Under the pieces are notes generated by a model. It did no database searches, was not told the origin of the DNA, and saw only the letters and a list, made by a program, of their open reading frames with translations. The position numbers and the translations under genes are program-made. This document shows, one piece after another, positions 49,979 through 62,300 of a stretch of 64,000 nt of DNA. The DNA is from Trichopria drosophilae. Its lineage: Eukaryota; Arthropoda; Insecta; Hymenoptera; Diapriidae. Within the stretch, counting starts at the first letter, position 1, and every line of letters starts with the position of its first letter. The stretch spans positions 25,951,001-26,015,000 of the forward strand of contig CM059587.1 of NCBI GenBank assembly GCA_030407085.1, given 5' to 3'.

Positions 49979-52900
49979 ATTTATTTTATTAGAAAAAAAT
50001 GTTTGCTTTTTATTTTATATAATAAATTCGTAGTAGTTTTCTTTTTATATCAACCTCTGATTCCCTGTATATATATGAATATTATACACATACATAGGTA
50101 CATACGTATGCATATGCATATATATGTATATTGACCCCCATTTTAATATAAGTTTATATTACTTCTGTAGAATTTCATTTTTAAACATTATTATTATGGA
50201 TTTAAATTTTATACTTATTAATAAATATTATTCATTTAAAATTTATTACTAAATTATGACTTCTTTATGATAAAAATGTGGTGTCATAAATATGATATAT
50301 TTAAGATACCTTTATGATCACGGTTTATCACATTCTGACCACATTATGATATGATCTTAGCAAACCATAAAGACATCAAAATTAGGATCTCATTTTGAGG
50401 ACTTTCTGAAAAATCTGCTGCCTGGGATACATATCCATACTGCAAAATAGAAAAGAGTTCAGAATGATTTTTAAATGTGTTCTAAAAAGTCAGATGTCCC
50501 ACTTTTTGAGGGTTTTCTGAATATGAGTTCATTAAGATCTCATAATGACATCGTGTTCAGAAAACCTTCCGAACTTCATACTAGTAAAGTTCTCGCTCTA
50601 GCGAACACTTTTCCCTATTGTGAACCTTACACTAGTAGACCATCAGTTTAATCATTTTAAATGCCTGTGTATGTAGGTAGACATCCGTTTCGTAATGTAA
50701 AAAATAGCAATAATTTTTTTAATCTGTGAGAAATCTCATCATTTGATTGCATCAACATTCTAGAATATATTAAATATGTTTACAGTAATATTCAAAGAAA
50801 TTTGTTGCTTTTTATACCTTGTAATAATTTTTAACTTATATTTACATTGAAAAGAGGAGGTTACTGATACTATTCACAGGTGAGAATAATGGATTAAGAT
50901 ATTTGCAGGCAATCTATTCACTAATTAAATACTTATGTAATATTTATATAGAGTGTAAAGGAATTACACTTACAGCACCGCGAAACAGCACTATTACCAA
51001 ATAATAATTCTTAATTTTAAATTGACACCATTAAATCTTCGTGAAATTGCAATCGAAGAGAAGGTGTTGGTGAGAAATACATATTACGTACATTTGTTTG
51101 CTTCTTGAAAGATTAAAAAAATGTTTCCTAAAATATTCAGCAGTTGAACTTAAAACTTTTGAAAGATTTAATTAAAATTGTCCTACTAATAATAGTTAAA
51201 TAACTTTTAAAGATGTTATTACTATTCAAATTATTCAATATATATAGCAAAAATTATAAATTGCACTTAAAATTCTAATAAAGCAGAAATGATGTTTTAG
51301 ACAAAAGAATGATACAGAGTTTGTAAAAACTTATTTTTTTAAATTTTAAGTTGCTTTTTTTTCATCAATTGCTAAATAACGGATTTGAAATTTAAATTGT
51401 TTTGTAACAAAAAAATTTTATTTTGTTTGTTTTTTGGTATTTGAACGTATAAAAGTGAGTAAGTATTAAATTCAATTGATGATTAATTTTTGTTGAAATT
51501 TTTTATTTGTCTTTGTGTGTCAGTTGCGTCATGTAGGACTACGAGAGTTCCATAATTTTGTATTTTTTTCTTTTTTTTTGTATCAGAATTTAAATATAAA
51601 TAAACATGTTTTATGGTAATACATTTATCAATATTATTAACATTCAATATGACCTCTATCTTACCTGTACATCGCCCACAGCACATATTATAAATCAGTC
51701 AGGTTCATTTCATAAATACATTTTTTTTAAACGTAAGCTACACAGCAATTTTTTCTTTAAATATACATGCCCCAACGGTATCCAGTTAAAATTTTAGCTC
51801 AAAAAAAGTAAAAAACAAAAAAGTTACGATTTTTTTAAGTATAAAAGGCATTTTCATCTTTAGCATTTTTTTAAACAATGTTAAACATTTAAAATTTTTT
51901 TTTGCAAACAATCTTTTCCTCCATATATCAGAGAATGTTCTTGAATTTGTTCAGGTTGAAAAAGTTAAATGTGTCCATGAAATCACCGTTTGTGTCCTTG
52001 GGGTCCAGTGGACCCCATGCGGTATAGACGTCTGAAATCGGAGGTGAGATATGGAAGGGTTAAATAAACTTTATAACAAAGTTTATATTTATATAAGATA
52101 CTGTACGCAGTTAATCGCCATTATAGTCCAATTTCGTCATTACAAAATTATCAACTACGAATTATACTATTAACTTTTAATAAATCGCTAATTTCAGGTA
52201 TGGAGTTATATTCGAGATTATGATTTTCCAAAATTACTGTTAAAATGTGCTCACAATTGCTTGTAGAATCGCTTTTTATTTCTTTGTGAATGGATCTTTT
52301 AAAGATTTATGATATTCTATTTTTTAACATTTACAAAGTGAGTTTTTTTCATATCTTACCGGGTCTAAATATACTTACGCAAACTACGTTTCTGTGCCGT
52401 CTTAAATTTATTGTCTTTCGGTGGTTGATATTCCTTATCATTTTGTTGTTTCTAATTTGGCCTAAAATTGAAAACGGTCATGGAGAGTAAACAAGGATAC
52501 GGTATGAGTATTTCTCCCACTTTTTTAAGCCCACTTTTTAGGTCAGCTCTTGACTGGATAAGGACCGAAAGATAAACGAAACAAGTTATACTAGACGATA
52601 CTAGACATATCAATGCAACTAATCCACTCAGACCAGTCCTCCATGATGGCAATCCGTTGAAATGATATATAAAGCTCTTACGCTAAGGAACAGTTTCAAT
52701 CACTTGTTATATTGTCAGCCATCAAATGTTGACAATAAAGCGCTGGACTCCGCTTCACAGCTTTTATTTGGTTATATAGCGGAGAGATGTTTTTATTTCA
52801 AAAATTCGTTTTCACTAACTCCGCGACATTACTAATTAATTTTAAAGGTTTTTTCATGTATAAAATATAAGTCCGTGAAATGCCAATTTCATTACTGCCA

Positions 52901-53000
52901 AATTCTATTTTCGCAAAAAATGAGCAATAGGGTCTTATTTGCAAAAATTAAAATGTGTACAAAAATTATAATTAAATAGTTTATACCTTAGTTCTTAACT

Positions 53001-53666
53001 TAAGGTAGTTCATACCCTGGATATTATATGTTTGGAAAACATTTTTTATAACACTTCCAAGAATACCATATCCATGAATTATACTATTGTTCAAGAGAGA
53101 CAGCATTTTCATGAAAAAAAAATTGAAACTTGCAAAATGATATGTTAAAGAACTTTTATTAACGATTCAAATTATCTTCGTTTCGCTACGATAGAAATTT
53201 TAAAAATTGAATGGATTTTAACGAATGACTGCTTAATTTTTCAAGAAAAAGATTCTCTACAACTTCACCGAAAGAATTTTTCAAATTTTCAAACCGAACG
53301 CCAAATATGTCTATTTATTTATAAAAAAAGTTACCACTTTTTATAGTTTGTGCGTAATTTTGGAGCTCAGGCAATAAATTTAGAAAAACTCATTGGGTGA
53401 AGTTGTAGAGAATTTTTTTCCTGAAAAAATAAGCCGTCATTCGTTAAAATCCATTCACTTCTTAAAATTTCTATCATAGCGAAATGAAGAAAATTTGAGT
53501 CGTTAACAAAAATTGTTTAACATATAATTTTTGCAAGTTTCAATATTTTCATGATCTTTAATGTTGTCTCTCTTGAATAATAATATCATTCATGGACACG
53601 ATATTATTGGAAGTGTTATAAAAAATGTTTTCTAAACATATAATATCCAGGGTAAGACCTATCTTA
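53001..53666. repeat. Foldback repeat, 0.67 kb
   Basis: TAAGGTAGTTCATACCCTGG with ATATTATATGTTTGGAAAAC at the left pairs with the inverted right end (TAAGATAGGTCTTACCCTGG). The arms pair almost to the centre near 53330 (AACTTCACCGAAAG-type blocks). Confidence 0.7.
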
Positions 53667-53750
53667 AAAGTAATTTGGTTGTGTGTAACGTCACGATTCA
53701 GCAGAATAAGGCACGAGGAACCTGTTTTGAACAGACTTAATTTTTAAACT

Positions 53751-54783
53751 AACAAGTAACACTAGGGAAGTGATAATCACCGATTTTTTTGAAACTGCGT
53801 ATACAAGTTTAGTGTGTTAAACATTATTTGTAGCATGTCTGTCAATATTGACGTTTTGAGGTCGCTGATGGAGAATTTGAAGTCAGATTTTGAAAATTCA
53901 AAATGGCGGATCCAATATGGCGGTCGAATTTTTATTAATTTTTATGAATATAATGAAAATTGGGATCTTTATGTTTTTACGGTCGCTGATGACGATTCTA
54001 AAGTCAGCATAGGTGATTTTAACTCTCCATCGGCAGAAACAATCGGTTGGATGGTATAATACCATCATCACAAATAATACCATCCAACCGATTGTTTCTG
54101 CCGATGGAGAGTTAAAGTCACCTATGCTAATAGTCTTACAAGAGACAGGTGGCAAATTCGGACCAATTATCGAAAAGACATTGTATAAAGCTGACAACAT
54201 CATCGCCTTAGCGTCAAAATCAGGGAAATTGACATCAGACATTACCATCAATGTCTGATGTCAATCAGCAAAACGCTGGACGTTTACGGTTTTAGATTTT
54301 GGAAAAATAGATAAAGATATTAATTTTCATTACATTCATAAAAATTAATAAAAATTCGTTCGCCATATTGGTTCCGCCATTTTGAATTTTCAAAACCTGA
54401 CTTTAGAATCGTCATCAGCGACCGCAAAAACATAAAGATCCCAATTTTCACTACATTCATAAAAATTAATAAAAATTCGACCGCCATATTGGATCCGCCA
54501 TTTTGAATTTTTAAAATCTGACTTTAAATTCTTCATCAGCGACCTCAAAACGTCAATATCCCAATATTGACAGACATGGTACAAATAATTTTCAACATAT
54601 TATTATTCAACCCTAAAGACATTCAAGGGCCATTTCTACAAACATCCAAGGGTGATTTCTACCCCAAAAATGTTTTTTGGGGAAAAACAAAAAAACATGT
54701 GTTAAATACTTTTTAAAGAAGTACTTGTATACGCAGTTTCAAAAAAATAGGTGATTATCACTTCCCTAGTGTTACTTGTAAGC
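53751..54783. mobile_element. Palindromic element carrying ATGGCGG blocks and a transposase fragment
   Basis: The ends ACAAGTAACACTAGGGAAGT are exact inverses at 53752 and 54780, continuing through GATAATCACC and TTTTGAAACTGCGTATAC. Inside, arms bear GAGGTCGCTGATG and AAAATGGCGGATCCAATATG blocks, twice on the right side. The centre holds a tight hairpin (54008-54123) and a DDE transposase fragment listed separately. Confidence 0.75.
54076..54258 (+). pseudogene. Fragment of a pogo/Tigger-like DDE transposase
   Basis: A 60-residue reading stretch contains IQPIVSADGELKSPMLIVLQ and GGKFGPIIEKTLY with ASKSGKLTSD. I recall this run (SADG..SP..VLQE..GKFGP..E.TL....N....ASKSGKLT) from DDE_1-type transposases of insects. 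Only this central piece is present: no HTH domain and no complete DDE triad are visible, and it ends in a TCTGATGTC inverted pair. Its first 45 bases are mirrored at 54008-54060. It is a captured or internally deleted remnant. Confidence 0.55.
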
Positions 54784-55592
54784 AAACAAATTATTGGTTA
54801 ATTTTTAATAACTTTTGTTTTCAAATGTAATGTCATCGATTTAGACCGTTATAGAAAAAAACAAAATTTTCGGGGAAGACCCTATTATTTGAAATCATTT
54901 TGATATCTGATACAATAAAAATCGATAAAATAGCATAAGAAATGAATGTTTCGTTTTATTTTTAATAAAATATGAGGGTAATTTGTTGCAATCTCCGATT
55001 TAATATAGATAAATTATGTACATTTATTAATTAAGAATATTATTATATAATTGCCGTTACATTACTTACCACAGCATGAATGGATACGTTAAAGACCCGA
55101 TTACATCAGGAAAAAATTTGTTCGCAACAATAACAACGATTTTCGCAAAATAAAGACTAAAATTGGAAACGTGAAATTTAAAGTAACATGACGATTACGC
55201 AAGGAATAACGGTGATTCGGGAGTGGAGAACAATTTTTATCGCCCTTCGATGATAAAAGATTATACTTTCCAAATAATCAATAAATGCCGTTGAAATCAC
55301 AAGGCAGTTTAGGTTTCACTCGTATGAAATCTGTATTATTACTGGAATACTATTGCGTAGATTTCAAATCCGTACATTATCGTACGCGTAATTTATAAGA
55401 CAAAATGTAAGTACGATTGCTCAACATAATATTGCATTCTTCACTCACATTACTTTCAAGTAGTGAAAAAGTGTACAAGGTATTTTGATCGGACTTCGTT
55501 TAAAAATAAATACGCGAAATCAGTTTACGGTACGTACTAAGAACAGTATAACGATTTTAGAAGCGATGTTTATAATGTTCAGCTCACACGGA

Positions 55593-58500
55593 TCATTCGG
55601 AAAAACTCGTTTTGTCACTAGAATCGTCGGGGCTAGTTTCTTGGGTAGTATCGGTAACACCATTGGTGTTGGACGTTTGATTTGGTAATCGTATTACTGT
55701 TGGAAGGTATCCTGTTCCAGCATAGGGTGCTGCCAGGAAACGATTCCGCGTCGGTGGACTCGTTCCGCAATATAGTGACGTACTTCCGGATCGTGGAACG
55801 AAAGCTTCATTTTCGGGCGTGGAAGCAGTTGGTGGTATTGGTGTTGATGTTAGAGCACCAGTCAATGGTGAAAATGCCGAGTTGGGCTGAAGACTGTCTT
55901 CGCAAACCAGTACTTCCATCGCTGATACTACATCTCCTGGAACATCAAATTTGATTTTGTTAATACCTTATGTATATGTTACGTCTTATTAATGGCTTAT
56001 TTCAGCATGAGAATCATATATGCTATAAATCATCAACATATTATTTGTTGCTGCTTATGTACAGATCAAAACATCACCTGGCAAAACGTCAACCATATTG
56101 CTAAAAGATATCAACGCTATTGGGAATTGGGATCTGAGATTTGGCGCTGTTGTCGACAAATTTGCAAGCTTTCAACCGTCATGTTGGTCAATGGCCCAAT
56201 CATCTCTCTCCAAATGCAAGCCTTGAGTAGTTTGAAAAACAGCCACCATCAAATGTCAGATCCCAATAAGAGAGATCAAAATATTTGCAATATAATACGA
56301 AAGGACACCATTACAATATGTAATTAGCAAAGAAAGCCACCTCCTGTCTCGTGTTAGACATGTGTTCAAAACACTAAACAATCTAAACAAGAAGCCTGTA
56401 GCATGTAATTGCTTTTCTGCTAGTTACTGCAAAAGTATTGTATAATATTTAATGAAAAAATGGTTTTCGCTAGGATACTCTCTTATAACTATAATTGATT
56501 CTAATTGATTCATAAGATAATATCCTATATGCTAGTATCTTAATACCCAAACAAACTCCCAGTGAATCGCTTAATAATAATATTATAAATCATATTATTA
56601 TTGCGTTACAATACGACTGCTGTTACTTAGCGATATTGGATTCATAATTTAAATATGATTTCTTCTCTTCTATATTAATGTATTATTCCTTGAGTGATCT
56701 CAGATAAAAGTATTCCTTATTAGTTTTCAAGCAATAATATAAAACACTACAGAGCATTTTATTAATAATGTTTGGAATTTCTTGTAAATCAGTGTACAGT
56801 TAATTGAAAATAAATTTTATTATTTTTTATTTTTAATATTTCATAGAAAATACAAGTCTTATTCAAAAGCAATATTAAACGACTAAAGATAATAAAAGTT
56901 GACAGAATTCTAAATTCAACTGACTGCATTAAAAAAAGTAATATTTATTAATTATAAAAAATTAATTAATAATGTATTTTAATGGCGTGAGTTCTCCGGG
57001 AAGCATAAGATATGGTAAAAATTCCAAAATATTGCCGGGCCCAGATATGAACAACTGCTGGTCCCGTTGAATAGTTATGGGTGCGGTTAGCGGGTTCTTC
57101 ATTGTCACAGCTTCATATGGATTGTTTTTATTAAAATAGGGTAATATCTGCGTTTACACTGCATAATTCCTAACCGGATGTAGACATTTTAAAGACTAAC
57201 TGGTTCACTTCCGATAAAAGGAAATTGGGTCATATACGTATGAATGAGAGGATACACCTGAGCACGTGCTTGATGTCTGCTCAAAATATGTAGACCTAAG
57301 AAACGACATAAACCCCGAATTAGGGGTGCAGTAAAATAAGAGATTAAAACTAAAGTTAGAAAATATCCAACATTCAGGAAATACGCTTATTCTGACTATA
57401 AATAAGTTATTGAAAAGTGAATGCAACAAAAAGAATGGTACTGATACAACCCAGTAGAAATAGAAAATAATTATTAATAACGATCCGTAATTTGGACAAA
57501 ACAAACTTTCAACTTATGGCTAAACTGCTGTTTGAAGTCGTGGAAACAATTGGGATGACAATGACATAGAGAAGGTATGGAGGTATTTCAATATAATTTA
57601 ACTCTAACTCCGTATAGAATAAAAATAGACAAAGTAATGACACACAAATAAACAAGCGTGAATACAAGCAAAAATAGCAAAAGTGAATAGAACCCATTGC
57701 TTGTGTGCAACCGTTGTGTTATCCCGTGCTTCATAATGAGTCTATGTTCTATTTAAACGAGCTGTAATACCCTAAAAAGGTACATCTTCTACTTGCAATT
57801 ATTTGGATCTAAGCTTTTTATCACATTCGAAATTTTTGCTCGTTTTATGGGTTTTATGTAAATAAACTAGACCTAAATTGGTTTACCAAACAAATGCAGA
57901 AAAAAGCTTCAATCAAATATTTCGGGTATGGCTATATCAACGTAGTTATATTATATAAATCATAGGTAGATCTTAGGACATGTCTCCAACAAGATTGATC
58001 AAGCATAGATCTATTTTTATGTAGATATAAATATAAAAATTAAAAACCTCTGTAAATATTACCATAATCGAGATCTACTGTAATCTGATTGGGTTTAATT
58101 AGATCATAGAAGTTCGCGTTTCGGAATTTGTTTTCACGGCAGTTAGTACAATTTCTCCTGATTGAGATTCAATGAGAAATTCCTATGGTACCTGTAGATA
58201 CCTGCCTTAGCAGTAACATCATTATAACTAATTGTATAATGCATTACTTTGTCAAAATTAAAATAGTGATAATAAGAAATGTAGAATAAGGTTGTTAATA
58301 AATTGCTTACCTTTATATCGGTGAAGCAAAGCTTCAACTTCTCCGCGGCGTCTTCCAGGAAAGACTCGTAATAAAATATCTACCGGCGAACGCTGCTTTT
58401 GAGGCTGTATTTGTAATATACACGGTTGCTGAAAATGTTGCATTTGCATTTGCATTTGCATGTGAATTTCTCTTGACTCCTGAAGATGCGCACGGTGTGA

Positions 58501-59334
58501 GTGTTGATATAGGCTTGGTGAACAGTATAACGAACTTGCTGCTGGTCCATAAATAGGAGAATACGATGGAAAATGACCCACTGATGTTGATGCCTAAAAA
58601 CATGTTTGCAATCATACATATGTTTAAAAAACGATATTTTTTGTATATGAAAGGGACGTTGTCTTAAAAATCAAAACCGTCATTCACAACAAAATATAAT
58701 TCATACGTTACCGACAGCCATTTTGATAACTAATACATATTATACAAATATTGAAATATTCAATATGGAAGAAAATACATATATAATTTTAAACACATAT
58801 TTTATAATATATCTATATTATAAAATAAAAATCAATTTACCGTTAATGGTGGAGGAGTAAACGTTTGTCTTAGATGGGAAGACTCGATAGGCTGCAAAAT
58901 TGGAAGCGTTGGACTATGAAGAGGGCTTTCCGATGATTTCCTAAGACTCAAATTTTCAGGTGCTGGTGTGCCTTCTCTCTGGGTCGGCAATCGTGAACTT
59001 ACGGGTGAGTTACGAGATGGACTCGAACCTCTTTCTAAACTTCCCACCTCGGAATCGGGAAAATTATTTTTACTTTTATCCACCGTCATGTTTTCTACTT
59101 CATCGGATGATGCATTCAAAGGAAGATCGTAGGCCCTTGTTATCCCGCAATTTTGTCGTGCCTGCAATTGCGATCCAGAATGGGACCTAGACTTTGAATT
59201 CGAATTTAATGACGCTGAAAATATAGTCCGAATATCACTCGATGCTTGGTCGTTACACGTTTCTCCAGTTGCGTCAGAATCAGTGTCTTCTCCATTACTA
59301 AATGGGTCTAAGACAAACGACGACCGTTTCGAAT
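55593..59334 (-). CDS. dmrt99B: DMRT transcription factor, 3' exons with DMA domain (Dmrt99B-like)
   Basis: DMRT proteins bind DNA through an N-terminal DM domain and control sex-specific and neural development. Three coding exons are visible: 59334-58841, 58593-58311 and 55936-55593 (stop TGA); phases 0 and 1 join. The first begins mid-codon, so the DM-domain exon lies upstream, beyond the window as far as I can see. The first visible exon is Ser/Asn-rich (LDPFSNGEDTDSDATGE). The DMA domain, a small helical ubiquitin-binding-like module, spans the last two exons: RSPVDILLRVFPGRRR then EVEALLHRYKGDVVSAMEVL. After it come NSAFSPLTG and FLAAPYAGTGYLPT, resembling the C-terminus of vertebrate DMRTA2, which favours Dmrt99B; Dmrt93B also has a DMA domain and is not excluded. 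A MQMQMQMQH run precedes the DMA. An intron of 2.4 kb splits the DMA domain. Confidence 0.85.
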
Positions 59335-62300
59335 CTGAAATAAACCCGTTACATTATTTCTATAATTCATAACAATAGTTCACAATTATTTAAGTACTAG
59401 ATTATTACTATACTATTCATTATTATGTTCTCTGTATAAATATAGTCGAATAGCAATGTAACTGTAGGGATTTTAAAAACTAGGACATCGACGACTGTTA
59501 CGATTAATATTATAGTTCTCGTGGTTATCTTAAGATTAAGTAAAACTCGACTATTGCAACTATGTCACCAAAATACATTTAAATTACATTCAAGAGATGA
59601 ACGTTCAAGCAGTAGCATATTGATGTTAGGGCTACCTGCACAGTTTATATATGTATGTAGAGTTTATTATGACGTGCGTCAATAATGTCAATATTTAGAA
59701 ATGGGTTAGGAAACAAATTGTTAAAGTATCACTCGTTTCGATTAATTATTCCTGAATTAATATTTTATTACAGATGTTAATTATCGACAAAGATTATATT
59801 AGAAATGGGATTATAAATACTACTTAAAATTGTCTAGCAACTACTAATCAATTAAATATTACTAATAGGAACAAAATGTAATCCACCTTTTTCTATGCGT
59901 TCAATCAAATTACGATCCAAAATGTCTCATCAGTCTGTACCTATTGAAGTTGCATGCGTCCTACTACCATGACGAACGTGTGAAATCTGATAATGGACTT
60001 GCCTCGTATTTATGGTGGATCACCTTCATTCTATATATCGTGACTTAAGAGCGTGAAAAACATTTGGAATGTCCGGAACGTGAGCTGGCGCCCGCATGGC
60101 AGGGAGTCACATCATACAAGCGATGTCACATCATGCATAACCACCATTTACGCGGGTGGTGCCTTCACGACAAATCATTCACGTTCTGCATACATCTTTT
60201 TTTTAAACATGTATAGATTCAACATCTTTTTAGTGCGACAATGTAACTAGGGAAAGGAACTTAAATCGGGGTTGTATTTATGATATACCTATGATAGGTC
60301 CAAATCTAAGGGATCGAGGTTTAGAACACTCCATTCATTTTTCTATTTTATACAATGTATGTATTACTAATCTGTTGGACATCAGTTAAAATAATGTTTG
60401 ATCAAATAATAGATGCGTGTAACTAAATCAAATCTTAGCTAATCGGAGTTGATCTGAGAGGATCTGTCCTTGGTTCAATCTCCAACTCATAATATCAATT
60501 TAGATCAATATATATCAGATATATCCTGTTTGTACTTTCGAAACTACATAATAGCCTTAGTCCATTTTCATAGATACAATATAGAAACTTTCCCGGAAAC
60601 AATCACCAAAAATATCAAGGCCTAAGTTGACGTGTCACGTTTTCATCTACGGCGCTGAAGATCTTCAGGCTAGCGAGGACCACTACTGTACTGTAACTAT
60701 TTGTCCAGTATCACTTAGTAATTGCTCTGACACGGTCCAATCATGTTGCGATTTCTACCTTGCTTGTTTGACGTAGTTGTGGATGTGAACCCTGCACGGT
60801 TCTAATTTAAATATAAATTTCCTTGGTATTTTGCATATGATCGTGTCGCTAATTCCTGGCAAGCTTTCATGGTACTAGACACTAAAGTGGTGATAACATG
60901 GATTATTCTATTCGGAGATTTAGAGTTATTTAGAAATATCCTATTTTCGTTAGTGGCTGAATATATAACACTGTCCGACAAAATTGTACTTTTTTTCTGT
61001 CTTTGGCAAGCGTAGTATCATTTCCAAACGGATTTTGCGTTCTGAAAACAATGGCGCTTGCAGAATTTTCCTATCACCTCATATTTTCGAGAAAAGCGAG
61101 GTTAAATGTATAAAAATTTGCATTTTTTGCTATATTTCCATTTATTTTATAGTAAAACATTTAACCTTACTATTCTTGACAATGGGACATGATAAGAAAA
61201 TTGTGCTAGAGCCATCGTTTTCAGCAATAAACATCCGTTTAGAAATAATACTGTGTTTGTGAAAGAAAAAAATCAGTGTTAGACAGCGTAATATATGCGC
61301 TTTTCGATCAAAACGATGGACTTTTTCCATCTTACGAGAATTTGTTGTACCTTCCTCTTGACTGTGCATCAGATGTGTTCTAAACAAGGCTTCTGTAATG
61401 GGACCTCTTTGAGAAACGGTTCTTGTTAACAAGATTTGGAATACAATAATGATTCTACTGTAATTCCATTATTCTAGATAGATATTGCCTTAAATCAGAT
61501 TATTGTATTTCAATCACAGACTTTCTTTGCACAGAGGTGTACGGTCAAAAATAAAATCAGGGATCCAAGATCAATCCATTTTTAAGAAGATGGCTAAATT
61601 TTACTCAGATTCGACTGGCCTGCATATATATTGGTAGTGATGATATATTCCTATTCTAATTATATAACTTTTTTATCTTTACATTAGATTGTCTAGTTAG
61701 TTTTTATTTTTATATTTATAGTTCGCAGTCTATAGAGTTTATGCAACATGATGTATACTGGTGGATTTGGATTGTATGTCAAGCAGCGCACTCTGGTAGC
61801 GTTATTCCTCGGCTACATAATTGTTTAACCAATACTTCCCTTGGGGTGTCAAAAATGGAGCACTGCCATATCACATGATCACTACCGTATAAAGTTTGAT
61901 TGTCACTACCGTAAGAACACTGGGAAGGGTTGGTTATTTTGATGCTAGCCAGTGAGGCTGTAAGGTTATAATGATCGCATAGACAGCTCTACATTGTTTA
62001 TAGTAGAATTAAAAATATTCATAACCTTTAAATCGCCTGCTCTCGACCAGTTTTAACTTGGTTGCCTCTCTTCTGCTTTTATTAAAAATGTCCTTGAGCG
62101 TAGTGAATTGTATATGTACATAATGTATCTTTCAGTTGTATCGACTTTTGCTAACTGATCAGCAAAATGTAAGAAAGATCGAGTTACTAGCCACGTCTAT
62201 TTTTGACGATTGCAATTTTTCAAAGCACTAAGAGAATCTGTGAATACGTTATAATGATTATTTTCTACTGCAATGTTTAGTGCATCTACGGAGAAAAATA

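Larger units (their letters stand above)
43386..55592. other. Intergenic region between convergent Smyd4 and DMRT genes
   Basis: This is 12 kb without a recognisable host gene. Mobile and tandem repeats listed separately fill much of 44.1-49.98 and 53.0-54.8 kb. A TA-rich microsatellite lies near 50085-50130. 49.98-53.0 and 54.8-55.59 kb are AT-rich; I see nothing certain there. Confidence 0.6.
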
